A stretch of DNA of 64,000 nucleotides from Dactylorhiza incarnata (Eukaryota > Streptophyta > Magnoliopsida > Asparagales > Orchidaceae). A model generated the notes under the pieces. It was not told where the DNA came from, made no database searches, and worked only from the letters and a program-made list of their open reading frames with translations. The first letter of the stretch is position 1. Each line of letters starts with the position of its first letter. A program made the position numbers and the translations under genes. The stretch lies in the NCBI GenBank assembly GCA_033032865.1, contig JAWHQI010000049.1, positions 7,750,001 through 7,814,000 of the forward strand. The letters run 5' to 3'. This document shows positions 1-10,248 of the stretch, piece after piece.

Positions 1-371
1 AATGTCACCTATTTTGAAGATTGTAGAAAATCCTTTCTTTACTTATACTATATTTATAGATGTGCATATCATTTCTGGACTGTTTGATCTTCATGCTTAT
101 GAAGGGTATTATGAACCTATTTTTCCGCTGCGTATGTATAATTTTCTACTCGTGGACTAGTTGATCCATTGGACCGAGGTGCACGGTCTTAAGCTAAGAA
201 TGTAAATTCTTTTTATTTAACTCAATCATATTCATGTCTTTTATAATTATTCGCAAGAAGTGTTTTCCCAAGCGTCTATAGTTGTCCCCTACAGTACATG
301 GCATCATAACGCGTATTTTACCTGACTCTGATAATATTTATTAAATTCATGAGAAAATGCAGGTTGTGACA
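1..371 (+). repeat. Element F left LTR, 3' end only
   Basis: This is the last ~370 bases of the left LTR of a Ty3/gypsy element; the rest lies outside the window. It matches 12959-13329 (the end of the right LTR) with scattered substitutions. It ends in TTGTGACA and is followed after two bases by a primer-binding site. The right copy ends TTGTGATA. The number of differences suggests an old insertion. Confidence 0.85.
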
Positions 372-373
372 GT

Positions 374-385
374 TGGTATCAGAGG
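374..385 (+). promoter_or_regulatory. Element F primer-binding site (initiator tRNA-Met)
   Basis: TGGTATCAGAG lies two bases after the LTR end. It is complementary to the 3' end of plant initiator tRNA-Met, the usual primer of chromoviruses and copia elements. It would prime minus-strand cDNA synthesis. Confidence 0.85.
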
Positions 386-1139
386 GAGGTTAGCCGGGTT
401 GCTGGAATAGTCTGGTTGGCCCGGTTAACCACCTAGTGAGAATCGTTATTCATTGCATACACACACCAAAGGGTCATCCGTATGTCTTGGCTGAAGCATG
501 AACACTACACTCATAGCATGATTAGAAGTATACGTGGCATATTATGTAGTATGTGATGCATAATATCTATTTGTATATGGATCCTCATATGTGACAACAT
601 GTGATGATTATGTAGTATGGGATGCATAACGTCGGTCCCATGCATATCCATTAGCTCGATTTTTCTTTTTCATTACATGTGGTAATATATAGTATGAGAT
701 GCATAAGATCGCATGTGTACGACGCTCATAGCATGCATTAAAGCCTTTTTTAGACTGCATAGCACTGCATGCACATCATAACATAACATTAACACACGTG
801 CCAAGTTAAATATATACATGATGACGCTCGTACACACATGATTTGAAATAAAATTTTGGCATTCATGCATTCATATTATATGCACAAGAGTTAATAGGAT
901 GATGATATATCATCCTAGGTTATGCATAACATCATTTCATGAATTCCCAGAGCAAGGTAATAACAAGAGCAAGTATCTACACTTTTCCGATCTGTATTGA
1001 GTTAGGAAATCCTAGTTTGCTAGCTGTTGTGTCTTAAGCTAGGTGTAGATGAGGTGTTCATTCATGATTGTAGTCGATGCCTACATAGCATAGTGCGTCA
1101 GAGTCTATTCTCCGGTTAGAGGGTGAATCCTCAGGTGCG
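386..1139 (+). other. Element F untranslated leader, no gene
   Basis: AT-rich leader between primer site and gag. It contains three loose repeats of a TAGTATGNGATGCATAA motif (about 545, 615 and 690). I see no coding signal; the short minus-strand reading frame here is not credible. Confidence 0.55.
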
Positions 1140-1630
1140 CACAGTGAGGCGGTGATTGAGGAGTTGCGTCAGAGTATCGAGGCGTTGTCAAGGCAAATGG
1201 TCGTGATGCAGGCGCATATTTAGATTTTGATGGCTGCTACTTTTGGGCAGCAGACAAGGTTGCAGAACCCTATTGTGAGTCAGGATGCAATGTCGAGGAA
1301 GGGAAAGAGGAAGGATAACGTTTGTGGCAGCCCTGCTCCAAGTAAGAAGGGCAAGCAGGAGTTGGATCTTCAAGGTGCTCCGAAGAATATCAGGTATTGC
1401 ACTTTTTGCAGAAAGATGGGGCACGATCTTACCAGTGTTGGAAGAAGGATAAGAAATTTGAGTATTGTGGGCAAAGAGGGCATGATGCGACTCGATGCCG
1501 GTTGAAGGATATGACGTGCTACCAGTGCAGACAGAAAGGACATGTGAAATCCCGATGTTCGCAGTTCCAGTTGGTCGGCCAGCAACTTGCTATTACAGCT
1601 CTGGCACTGCCACCGCCTCAGCAGTGATAG
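1140..1630 (+). pseudogene. gag: Element F gag remnant with zinc knuckles
   Basis: Remnant of the nucleocapsid part of gag. Two overlapping frames (about 1227-1505 and 1397-1627) share it, so at least one frameshift is present. The frame ending at 1627 shows a degenerate knuckle, where the first Cys of FEYCGQRGHDATRC is lost, and then an intact CX2CX4HX4C knuckle (CYQCRQKGHVKSRC, about 1517-1558). A partial knuckle, CTFCRKMGH, sits in the other frame. Multiple CCHC knuckles before a protease are typical of chromovirus gag, which packages element RNA into virus-like particles. The capsid part is not recognisable. Pseudogene by frameshift and truncation. Confidence 0.75.
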
Positions 1631-1899
1631 TTGGATCGAGGAGAGGCCAAGTTAAATACAGTAGCGGAGGAGGAAGCGCAGTTTTCCTCCCAGGCATTTT
1701 CAGGTTAGGTTTTGACCTAGTTCATTTGTTGAGCGTGCGTTCTTTTCGATTCGAGTTTTACTCGATGTTTTGGCTATAGAGCTTCGCAGGCGGTCATCGT
1801 TAGGTTGCTGATCATTTAGCAGATCCCCAAAGTGTTAAGTTCCCCTATGGTATCTCCGTGATGTTGGGTCAGGGTGTTTAGAGTTATCCTATCCTCTTA

Positions 1900-2075
1900 G
1901 GTGATTTCTTAGCTTTTGCTAATATAAAGGTGCTAGACCTGGAGGTTTTCGATGTGATTTTGGGCATGGACTGGATGTCCAGATATGATGTTGTTATCCA
2001 ACGCAAGGTAATGCGTTTGGTCTTCAAGATGGACATCGGTCATCCCTTGATTGTGTTTGGGTTTTCACGCTAGGT
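1900..2075 (+). pseudogene. pol: Element F aspartic protease remnant (C-terminal end)
   Basis: One frame reads VFDVILGMDWMSRYDVVIQ, matching the conserved ILGMDWL block at the end of plant Ty3/gypsy proteases, upstream of the RT linker. The catalytic D-T/S-G segment expected ~60 residues earlier is not recognisable. In-frame stops occur upstream. Non-functional. Confidence 0.7.
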
Positions 2076-2096
2076 TTTCCACGATTTTTTTCTGCG

Positions 2097-2560
2097 ATGT
2101 GTGCTCGGAACCTTTTTGATTTCGGCTGTTTTGCTTACCTTGTTTCTATGTTAGAAGTTGTTTGTAGTTTGCCGTGTATCGAGGATTTTCTTGTGATGCG
2201 AGAGTTCCCTGATGTTTTCCCAGTTAATCTCCCTGGTTTTCTGCCTGTGAGAGTTGTGGAGTTTGCTTTTGACCTTGAGTCGGGTACTCGTCCTATTGCT
2301 AAGGCACCGTACCCTTTGGCCCCGCATAAGTTGGAAGAGTCGCACACTCAGTTAGATGAGTGGTTGCAGTGTGGCTTTATCTGGCCTAGTTCTTCGCTCT
2401 GGAGTGCTCCCATCTTGTTCGTGAAAAAAAGGTAGTTCGGTGTTTTCGAAGATTGATCTTCGTCCAGGCTACCATCAGTTGAGAATCCGCGAGTCAGATG
2501 TTCTGCGGTCTACTTTCCGTTCTCGGCCTAGACATTTCGAGTTCTTGGTAATGTTATTTT
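2097..2560 (+). pseudogene. pol: Element F reverse transcriptase N-terminal remnant
   Basis: The open frame 2097-2435 carries the protease-RT linker (REFPDVFPVNLPGF) and the start of RT ending in [10 protein letters not shown]. After a break near 2435 the RT continues as [15 protein letters not shown], which contains the first catalytic Asp region (residues KIDL). The sequence LCIDYRxLN between these blocks is missing, and so is everything after RT motif 4, including YxDD, RNase H and integrase. The linker and motif style resemble Tekay/Del chromoviruses. The element could move only in trans, if at all. Confidence 0.8.
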
Positions 2561-2823
2561 CCCTTTTAGGTGTTTCCCTCGCTTAGGTTAATTGGGAGGT
2601 GTTGGATTTTGGAAACTTTGTCGTGAACCTTGATCAGGGATCGGGTGACCTATTTGGGTGTTAAGAAGAAATCTTATCCGCATCTGTTTTTCTAGCCCTC
2701 TTTAGTTAGAGTTTCTATCCAGCAATTGTGAGCTTATCTCCCCATTTGTCCGCTTTTTATCGTTTGTAATTCTAAGTTTCGGTTCTAAGTTTCGGGATGA
2801 AACTTCCTTTTCGCTGGGGTGAC
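2561..2823 (+). other. Element F degenerate 3' internal region and polypurine tract
   Basis: Scrambled sequence between the truncated RT and the right LTR. The last part (about 2790-2823) reads TTTCGGGATGAAACTTCC and then CGCTGGGGTGAC, which resembles the end of a chromovirus pol and its purine-rich plus-strand primer immediately before TGTAACGCCC. Confidence 0.55.
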
Positions 2824-3899
2824 TGTAACGCCCCTGAATTTCTAGGAATTATTTTGATCCTACTTTGACGTCATTTTTGACGTAAGGGCATTATGTTAAT
2901 GCGAAATTAGCAGTGCGCCGTCGTTTGCTTGTTTTCGCGTTCGTTCGGTCAATTCGACCAAATTTTGGAGTGTGTCGGAATTGGGAAATTTTGTGTTAGA
3001 AAATTAAATTATTTAATTTTAGAAAGGCTCGTCGAAATTTCTTTGCGATGCGAGCATTTTTAAAGCCCCGGTGATTTTCCAAAGATTTATATAATTATCG
3101 TTCGCCGTAAACTTCAGAAATTTATATCTTGGGTTTGGCTCGTCGGAATTTGATTTCGACTTCTTCGTTGGATTCGTAGCGCCGACGTTTGTCTTCGGCG
3201 CAATTTTCGTTGGAATCGGCGACCGTTGGTTCGGCCATTCTTTTCTTCTTATTATTATTTTTATTATTATTATGACTAATTATTGTATGATCGCTGTCAC
3301 CCATTATAAATCCATTATATGTTTATATTATTATTATACTTCTTCTGCCATCCACTATATATTTATATATATTATTAGTACTATTCATCTTCTTCATTTC
3401 TTCTTCCTCCCTGGTTTATCGAGTTAGATGATTCGAGAGAGAGAAAGATAGTTTTTCCTTCTTTCCGTTGGCCGTCGAGGGAGATCGAGAGCCCGGTTTC
3501 GTTGCCGGAGCATAGATTTGGAAAGCTCTCGCCGTGCTCATCGTGTGCGTGGTATGTTTTGTCCATTTCATAGATTTTTTGGCGCTAGGGGTTAGCGTCT
3601 CTAACCCTTCTTTTGTCCGATCTTCGTAGATCCTTCGTGCTTAGGCCGTGTTTGAGCCGATCCTTGACATGGAGGGCTCGAGAGACCGTATTTCGGTGAT
3701 TCGAGTTATGGCAAGTGGTGATATTTTTTCTCTTGGATTATTTCTCCAATTTTTCCATCTCGGTTTGTTATCTTTTGTATGTTAGTATATAAATGTTGTA
3801 TACAAAGTTCCTTCTTGGTTCTGGTAGTCCAGATCGGGCTCTATTAGAAGAAGGATAGGTTAGCTTGGGAAAATATTTATTTAGATATTTCTATCTAAG

Positions 3900-5090
3900 T
3901 AGGAATCGACGGGACAACATGTCGATCGACGAGACCTCCCATATTTCGGCGAGACCATCCCGTCGATCCTTAGTCTCAGCCGGTTTTTGTCTTGCCTCTG
4001 TTTTCTCTAAGGCAAAATCGACGGGACCATCCCGTCAATTTTTGGCTTTAGCTAGGGAGAAAGTTTTTGTTCTATTTCGCTATGTAAGAATCGACGAGAC
4101 CTCCCGTCGATCGGGATCCCGTCCCATCGATCAGGCCCCCGTCGCGTCGATTGGGTCCTTTTCCCGTTGTTTGTGAGTTAGGCCTTTCTCGTCGGTTATG
4201 ACTTAAATTTGCCGTCGATTTTATATAAGTTTTTCCCGCCGATCTTCCTTTGAGGATCTTTCCTGTTGATTTTGCCTAATCTTTCCCGTCGACTTTTACC
4301 TTAGTTTTTCCTAGAATTTTTCTGTTTGTAAAGCCTTCCCATCGATCGGCACCCCGTCCCGTCGATCGACGGGAGAGGGCAGGGAGATCATGTTTTGTTG
4401 AGTTTCTAAGTAAGAATCGACGGGACTCCCGTCGATCGGGCTCCCGTCCCGTCGATCGGGCTCCCGTCCCATCGATTGGGCTCTCGTCCCATTGATCGGG
4501 CCCTCTTCTAGTCAAGGCTTTTGATTTAAGCTTTCCCGTCGATTATGAGTTGTAAGCTTTCACGCCGACTTAGCTTTCTCGTCGACTTTTGGCTTAAGAT
4601 TTCCCGCCGACTTTGATATAAATCTTTCCCGTCGATTATGAGTTATAAGCTTTCCCGTCGACTTTTGGCTTAAGCTTTGTCGTCGACTTAGCTTCCCGTC
4701 GACTTTGCTTCCCATTGACTTTGATATAAATCTTTCCCGTCGATTATTAGTTGTAAGCTTTCCCATCGACTTTTGGCTTAATCTTTCCCGTAGACTTAAC
4801 TTTCCGTCGACTTTACTTCCCGCCGAATTGGATATAAATCTTTCCCGTCGATTATGAGTTGTAAGCTTTCCCGTCGACTTAGCTTTCCCGTCGACTTTTG
4901 GCTTAAGCTTTCTCGTCGACTTAGCTTTTCGTCGACTTTGCTTCCCATCGACTTTGATATAAATCTTTCTTGTCGATTATTATAAGTTTTCCCGCCAACT
5001 TTGATAAAAGTCTTCGCGTTGATTTTGAAGATCTTTCCCGTCGATTTATAAGTCTTTTACCGTCGAGTTTTTTTAAGTTTTCCCGAGGAC
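3900..5090 (+). repeat. CCCGTCGA / TCGACGGG motif array in F LTR
   Basis: About 1.2 kb of irregular tandem repetition. The left part alternates GTCCCGTCGATCGGG-type units, including the palindrome CCCGTCGATCGACGGG at about 4358. The right part (about 4530-5080) repeats blocks of TTTCCCGTCGACTTTTGG and GATTATGAGTTGTAAGC. The motif TCCCGTCGA recurs dozens of times. It makes many short spurious reading frames on both strands. Confidence 0.9.
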
Positions 5091-5662
5091 GGTTGATGCG
5101 TCTTTCTGTCGATTTCATCGCATATTCTGAATTATTTCAGCATATTTTTATGTTCTTTTGCCGGGTGTTCCCGGGTATCTTAAGCTATGCTTTATTCGTC
5201 GAGGTGTCCAGTAATTGTTAAGGAATCATTTATGGTGTCTTTTTGTGGCTTTCGTCGGGTGGTTACGAGATGATCGTTAGGAGTCAAGTTTAGACTCACC
5301 GAGTGTTTTCTAATAAACCGTTGTGAATTATTTCTGGTGTTTGGCCTTCATGTTAAGCTTATCTTTGTCTTGTTCTGATACCAAGCCTTGCATGGTGTCG
5401 GCTGATGAGTCCTGATCATATACACTTTTATGGACTCATCTGGGCTGTTTTTCAGTCATTTCACCGCACTTTAGCCTTGTTTTAGCTTATATTTGTTATC
5501 ACTTGCTATGTGCACTTCTAGGCCCATTTTGGTGTGATTCCATGCTTATCTTCATTAGTAGTTTTCATGTACTGTTAAGTTCCACTTTCAGTGGCGAGAC
5601 TGGTGTCGTATGCTGGAACAGGAGTCGTGCAGGTATTCCCGGTGCAATTCTGCACAGGAACA

Positions 5663-6045
5663 CTGCGCACGATCACCGGTTCTATTGCGCACGACCACTG
5701 GTCGTGCGCCACTGATCGTGTGCACTTAACCCTTTTTTTATGAGTTCTGTTTGGTGCAGTGCGCACGACCATCTACGCTAGTGCGCACGACCACCGGTCG
5801 TGCGCCACTGTTCGTGCGCACTTATCATTAAATTTCTGAGTTCTATTTCGTCTAATGCGCACGACCACCGACGATAGTGCGCACGACCACCGACGATAGT
5901 GCGCACGACCACCGGTCGTGCGCCACTGGTCGTGCGAACATGTTATTTCATAATTTCTGTCTTTGCAGGTTCCGTCCAGGCAGAGCGCACGATCACCGAA
6001 TTCTAGTGCGCACGACCACTGGTCTGCGCCACTGACCGTGCGCAC
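5663..6045 (+). promoter_or_regulatory. Palindrome array upstream of TATA, element A 5' LTR
   Basis: About eight copies of GCGCACGACCACCGG or its reverse complement are arranged as head-to-head pairs, for example GCGCACGACCACTGG next to TCGTGCGCC. They sit 20-400 bp upstream of a TATA-like CTATAAAT. The position suggests a repeated enhancer or transcription-factor site; this is inference. The array is repeated in the 3' LTR at 10509-10892. Confidence 0.75.
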
Positions 6046-6060
6046 TGTTTATTCCAGCGC

Positions 6061-6068
6061 CTATAAAT
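6061..6068 (+). promoter_or_regulatory. TATA-like box, element A 5' LTR
   Basis: CTATAAAT lies in GC-richer sequence directly after the palindrome array, at the place expected for an LTR core promoter. The same motif is at about 10908-10915 in the 3' LTR. Confidence 0.6.
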
Positions 6069-7091
6069 TGTCCTGCTCGCGATTTTAGGTCGGATCCCGA
6101 TTTTCTGCCGCCGTTTTCTCGCTCCAGGGCTCCGATTTCGCCCCTCCACCGTCGCCCACCATCTAGAGGTGCTCCGGGCTTGTTCTTCACGCCAATCTTG
6201 AGCCGGAGTTTCCTCTCGGCCTCCTCCTTCATCCAAGAGCTCCAAAGGAAGACCTAGCCGCCATTGCCGTCAAGCAAGGGGAAGTTTGCAACCTCTACCG
6301 GATCGTGAGATGAAGAAGACGGGTTTATTGGAGAGTCGTGACAGCTCTCTCTACCCCGGACGTAGTTGCGGACCGAGCTTGGACGCGGATTGACAACCCG
6401 GCGATTCCAACCGTGAATCTACAACGAGACTTCGGATTCGGTCGATTTATTGCCTTGTTCTCCTCTTATTGATTGTTGTAATAGTTAGATCTTTTGTATT
6501 TTGATGAAGAACACTATAGACCTTGCTATTTAAAGTTATTTCATGTCTATGTGAAATACCCTTTTTGTTTATTTGTGTGCTTGAGGTGCGCCCCATTCCA
6601 TCCTCCATCCCGCCGTCACGTCCGGTGCCGCACTAGCAATTGCTAGTGGCGTGCTTGTCGAAGAGGTGCTTGCGACCCTCATTCCGTTAGCCTACTCGTC
6701 CATCCGCCTACCGAAGCGTGGCATCGCGGCCCGTATTCCATCCCGCCTAACGAAGCAGCGCGCTCAAGGCCTGCACAGTTCGATTCCGCTTGCCTACTCG
6801 TCCATCCGCCCTTTCGACGCAGCGCGCTTAAGGCCTGCCTAGTCTCCATCTCGCCAAGCGAAGCATTGCATAACGGCATTGCATAGGAGTAGTTGATAGC
6901 TTTTATTTTATTTTCCAAAAGCCAACCTAACTCCCCCGCATTCCATCCGATTTAAGGACTTCAATCTCAAGTCCTTCCTCGAAACCTAACTCCACCTTAC
7001 TGTGTTCCTCAAGAGACCGACACTCGGGGATTTTCCCCATTATTATTACTTGCGCGACCGGTGCACTTGCCGAATCATCGCATCAAGTTTT

Positions 7092-7108
7092 TGGCGCCGT
7101 TGCCGGGG
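7092..7108 (+). promoter_or_regulatory. Element A primer-binding site (tRNA-Asp)
   Basis: TGGCGCCGTTGCCGGGG is complementary to the last 17 bases of plant tRNA-Asp(GTC) including CCA, six bases after the LTR end. Perfect match to the expected primer sequence. The same primer site, on the minus strand, is found in elements B and (decayed) C. Confidence 0.9.
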
Positions 7109-7240
7109 AACACAGTCGTGTGAGTTCTCTGGAGAGGGAGAATCTGAGAGAGAAGCCCTTCCATTTGTTTATCGCATCTTTTATTTTATTTCTGTTCTCT
7201 TTATTCCATTTTCTTGTTTTATAGTAGGTTGCTTTAGTAA

Positions 7241-8499
7241 ATTTTTGTTAAGTGTAGTATTTCGCACAATAGTGTTCTTCTTTTTGAATCATTTTATCTT
7301 CACACTATATGGGCACATCTCAATTTCCGTTGCCGTTGGTGTGGAGCTACCTCCCACTCTAGTGATGAATTCCCTACGGAGAATAGTAGGCATAATTCTT
7401 ATAGCCCACCATATGGAGCCCCGACTTCGTCTGGTACTCCATATGGTGCGCGTAAGTCTTATGGCTACTCTGCTGAGCCTTTACCGTCTTACTTCTTTTC
7501 GGCTTCAGCACCCGCTGTGCCAAAGAAGCCTGCTAGGCAGTGCCAGTTTTGTCGGAGCACAGATCATTCCCTGAAGGATTGTGTTGCTTATCTTCGCCAA
7601 TTGGACGAGGATGACGAGCCGGATATCCGGATCGTCCCAACTCCTAACTCTGGCGGCACACCTTCAACATCCGGTTATGTATCTTTGTCACCTTCACATC
7701 TTGAAGGGTCTGGCATGGATACGGTCACCGGATGTGTGGCTGATCTGGACACCGACATTGCTGAGCCCATTCTCCCAGTGCATCCACCACCTCTAGTGGA
7801 TTCGATTCTTTGTGAGGAATCGGTGCTCGACTTTTATCCGAGCACTATTTCTCCCCCTGTTGTGCATACTACACTCGTCTCTGACGACATTGTTGATGAT
7901 GTGACGCAAGAGGAGGCAGTTGATCTTAGTTTTGTGCCTACTCCTATGGAGGAGGACAACCTTCTAGGTGAAGAGGAGTTTTCCTCAGCACCGGTGGAGG
8001 AAGTCCAAATCCTAAGCTTGGCCACCGTTGATCCCGCCGAATCTTGTAGCATTGATGACAATGCAAACATTATTTTACTTCCCCAACCTAATGGGAGTGA
8101 GACCGGGACCACTCCCGCGATTTTTGATTATTTATGTCATTCTTCTCTTTTATGTCCTGACCCCCTTCTTCATCTGAGCCTGTGCAGGTTGAGTCTTCAC
8201 AGGTACATCAGGAGGACTTGGAGCATGATGCTCAAGTCAATGATGAGAGCATCCTCTCATGTGAGGAGGTTGATCCCCCCTCGGTAGAGGAAGCTCCACT
8301 CATTGCCTTCTCCTCCTGCGGACCTGCTGTAGGCGATACCTTGCTGGGCAAGGATAGTTTTGGTGAGATGAGTGAGGACCAGGCCTCCTCCTCTTCTTAC
8401 TTTCTTTTCCCTCTACCTGTGAGGAGCAGGTATTATTATTTAGGTAGAGGGGTGATGTTCAATCACCGTATCGGTACCCGCTACCGACACGGATATTAG
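7241..8499 (+). pseudogene. Element A zinc-knuckle/acidic protein, one frameshift
   Basis: The only protein of element A. The frame is open from 7241, but no ATG sets its start, so the start is unknown. A Tyr/Ser/Pro-rich stretch precedes a CX2CX4HX4C zinc knuckle (CQFCRSTDHSLKDC, about 7541-7582), then DEDDEPDIRI and a long Asp/Glu-rich region. At about 8161 the frame is lost at a run of five C. Reading resumes in another frame to 8499 with acidic sequence and a C-terminal YFLFPLP...YYYLGRGV segment. Element C encodes the same layout (48706-47982 plus 24056-23667) with six C at that point. The knuckle suggests RNA binding in a gag-like role, but no capsid or enzyme domain is visible. Either a pseudogene, a ribosomal-frameshift design, or a sequencing error. 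Confidence 0.7.
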
Positions 8500-10248
8500 G
8501 CCAGTTACCTGTCCACTTCTCCTTCCATAGGCCCATTAGCTAGAACTCTTAAAGTTTGAATAAGTCGTGCTGGGAGGACAATAACCCCAGTAGTTATCTT
8601 TCTTTTCCTGCATTCTTATTTTTTCTAATCATGTTTAGTTAGTAGTACTTTCTTTTCAGTTTTCTTTTGTCTTTTGTTTTTGCGGAGCTGACCCCTGCAG
8701 GTATCTTCTCTGGATGGCGGATGCTGCAGCTCATTTTAGCTTACACGCCAATCTTCTGGTATGCTCACTTGCTGAGCATTTGGGTACCCTCTTTCCCTAG
8801 CCTATGCTGATTTTCATGTCATATATTATGCGGATTGTTTAGTTTAAGTCTGGGGGAGAGCAGTTTTGTTTACCCGCTCACGTGCACTATTGCACTGCAT
8901 GCTAGAAGATTTCATTTAAAATGTTTTGTTCATTTTCATTGCACACCACATCACCCACTTGAGCGCGTACTCATCTGTTTGCTTGCTCTGTCGTGAATTT
9001 AATTCTTCTGCTTATTTGGGAAAGTCTAGGTGATGGCTTAGGACTATGTAGCAGAGTAAAATGTTGACTCTAGTAGTGCTCCTAGTCGAGTGCTCGGCTG
9101 CATAGAAATTTGTGTAGATTAGATTTCTCTTTATACTATGGTTTTATATTTTTCTCTATTAGTGTAAATGTTGTTTACTCTACTCAAATGGTAGCATAGG
9201 GATGTGTGTAAACGATCGCTAGATTCGTATTGCTTGAGTCGGGAGAAAGGAGAATCTTTCTCGGTGGCTAGAACTTGCCCCAAGCGATTCTTGAAGCATG
9301 GGTATACGGTTAGTCAATTGTGTGAATGTGATATAGGCCATCATCTTGGCCCGGTTGAGCCTTTGTGTCATTCCTATCATCATTTCCTCGCTAGCCCAGT
9401 TGTGCCTACCCCATTCTTTTGGTTCAGCCCCACTATTGTTCACCAAAGCCTAAACTCCAATCCTAGTCGCACACCCAAAAAAGCAAGCATTTTGTTTAAA
9501 TTTCAAATTGGTGGTGTTGATTGTGGTAGTACATTGTGAAAATGTGGTTGTGCATCTTTGAAAAGTTGCTGAAATTGTTAAAGAAAGAAAAAGAAAAGAA
9601 GAAAAAGATTTGAAAAGAAAAAGAAGAATGAAAAGTTTAATTAAAAAAAAATCTGTTTGAGATTTATATTTGGGAGTAGGCAGTGCACACACCCATGCGT
9701 CTAAGTCTAAGTCTGGGGGTGTGGTGCATCCGCGTGTTTTGTGGCCACTTGGATAATGTTATGCATTTGCTCATTTGGGTTTAGTATTTGAACCATCGTT
9801 TTTATCATTGTATACCTCACCTAAACCCAAGCCCCATTTAAAACCTAAAGTCCTATTGATTCACGCATTTGAGTCAAACCAGTGCCGTGGAGAGAATGTG
9901 ACCGGGCAAGCTTATGGTCACCGACACTGATGGATTTCAGTGGAGTTTTTCCCCGCATCCCGATCTTGAGCAATGCTCGTCTCAGCGTTTAGTTTACTTT
10001 CTCCGTATGCATGACCGAATGATTCACCGTTGTTCACCATTTTGAGTAGTTGTAATATGCTTTTACTCTTTTAGAAATATATAAACTGTTTTTATAATCA
10101 GAAATCTTTTCTACTATTTTTCTTATGCACGTGAGCATGCGACTTCGCATGGTACTCTGTAGTGTAATCAATAAGCCATCTACTGTTCTTTCCTAGTTCG
10201 CGTAGACTTTGTTTGCTCGGGACGCGCAAACAGGTAAGTCTGGGGGTG
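8500..10248 (+). other. Element A 3' non-coding region with conserved blocks
   Basis: 1.75 kb without a credible gene. It holds three purine tracts with the core AAGTCTGGGGG (about 8845, 9707 and 10236). Two blocks are recognisably shared with elements C and B: about 9200-9460 (matching 22310-22560 and 31905-32130 on the other strand) and about 9885-10020 (matching 21770-21905 and 31385-31515). Conservation outside coding sequence across divergent families suggests RNA-level roles such as packaging. Confidence 0.7.
10209..10248 (+). promoter_or_regulatory. Hairpin plus polypurine tract, element A
   Basis: GTTTGC and GCAAAC form a 6-bp stem around the loop TCGGGACGC, followed by AAGTCTGGGGGTG ending at the 3' LTR. 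The purine tract is the plus-strand primer. The same hairpin with loop TCGGGACNN sits at the same place in B and C. Confidence 0.85.

Larger units (their letters stand above)
5403..7085 (+). repeat. Element A 5' LTR
   Basis: 1,683 bp, TG...CA ends. It holds a palindrome array (5663-6045), a TATA-like box (6061) and a downstream part rich in CCATCCCGCC-type repeats (6590-6860). Compared with the 3' LTR it has a 2-base loss in one palindrome near 6022 and about ten substitutions. Minus-strand reading frames across it are antisense to the element and are not genes. Confidence 0.93.

Noticed and set aside
3122..3304. Minus-strand frame with an NNNKNNNKKK run
   Set aside because: Arises from an ATT repeat in the F LTR; no family features.
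7092..7108. tRNA-Asp gene
   Set aside because: Only the 17-nt primer complement is present, as expected for a retrotransposon primer site.
7002..7574. 190-codon frame across the LTR-internal junction of A
   Set aside because: It includes LTR end and primer-site sequence translated as protein; the zinc-knuckle frame in another phase is the one shared with element C.
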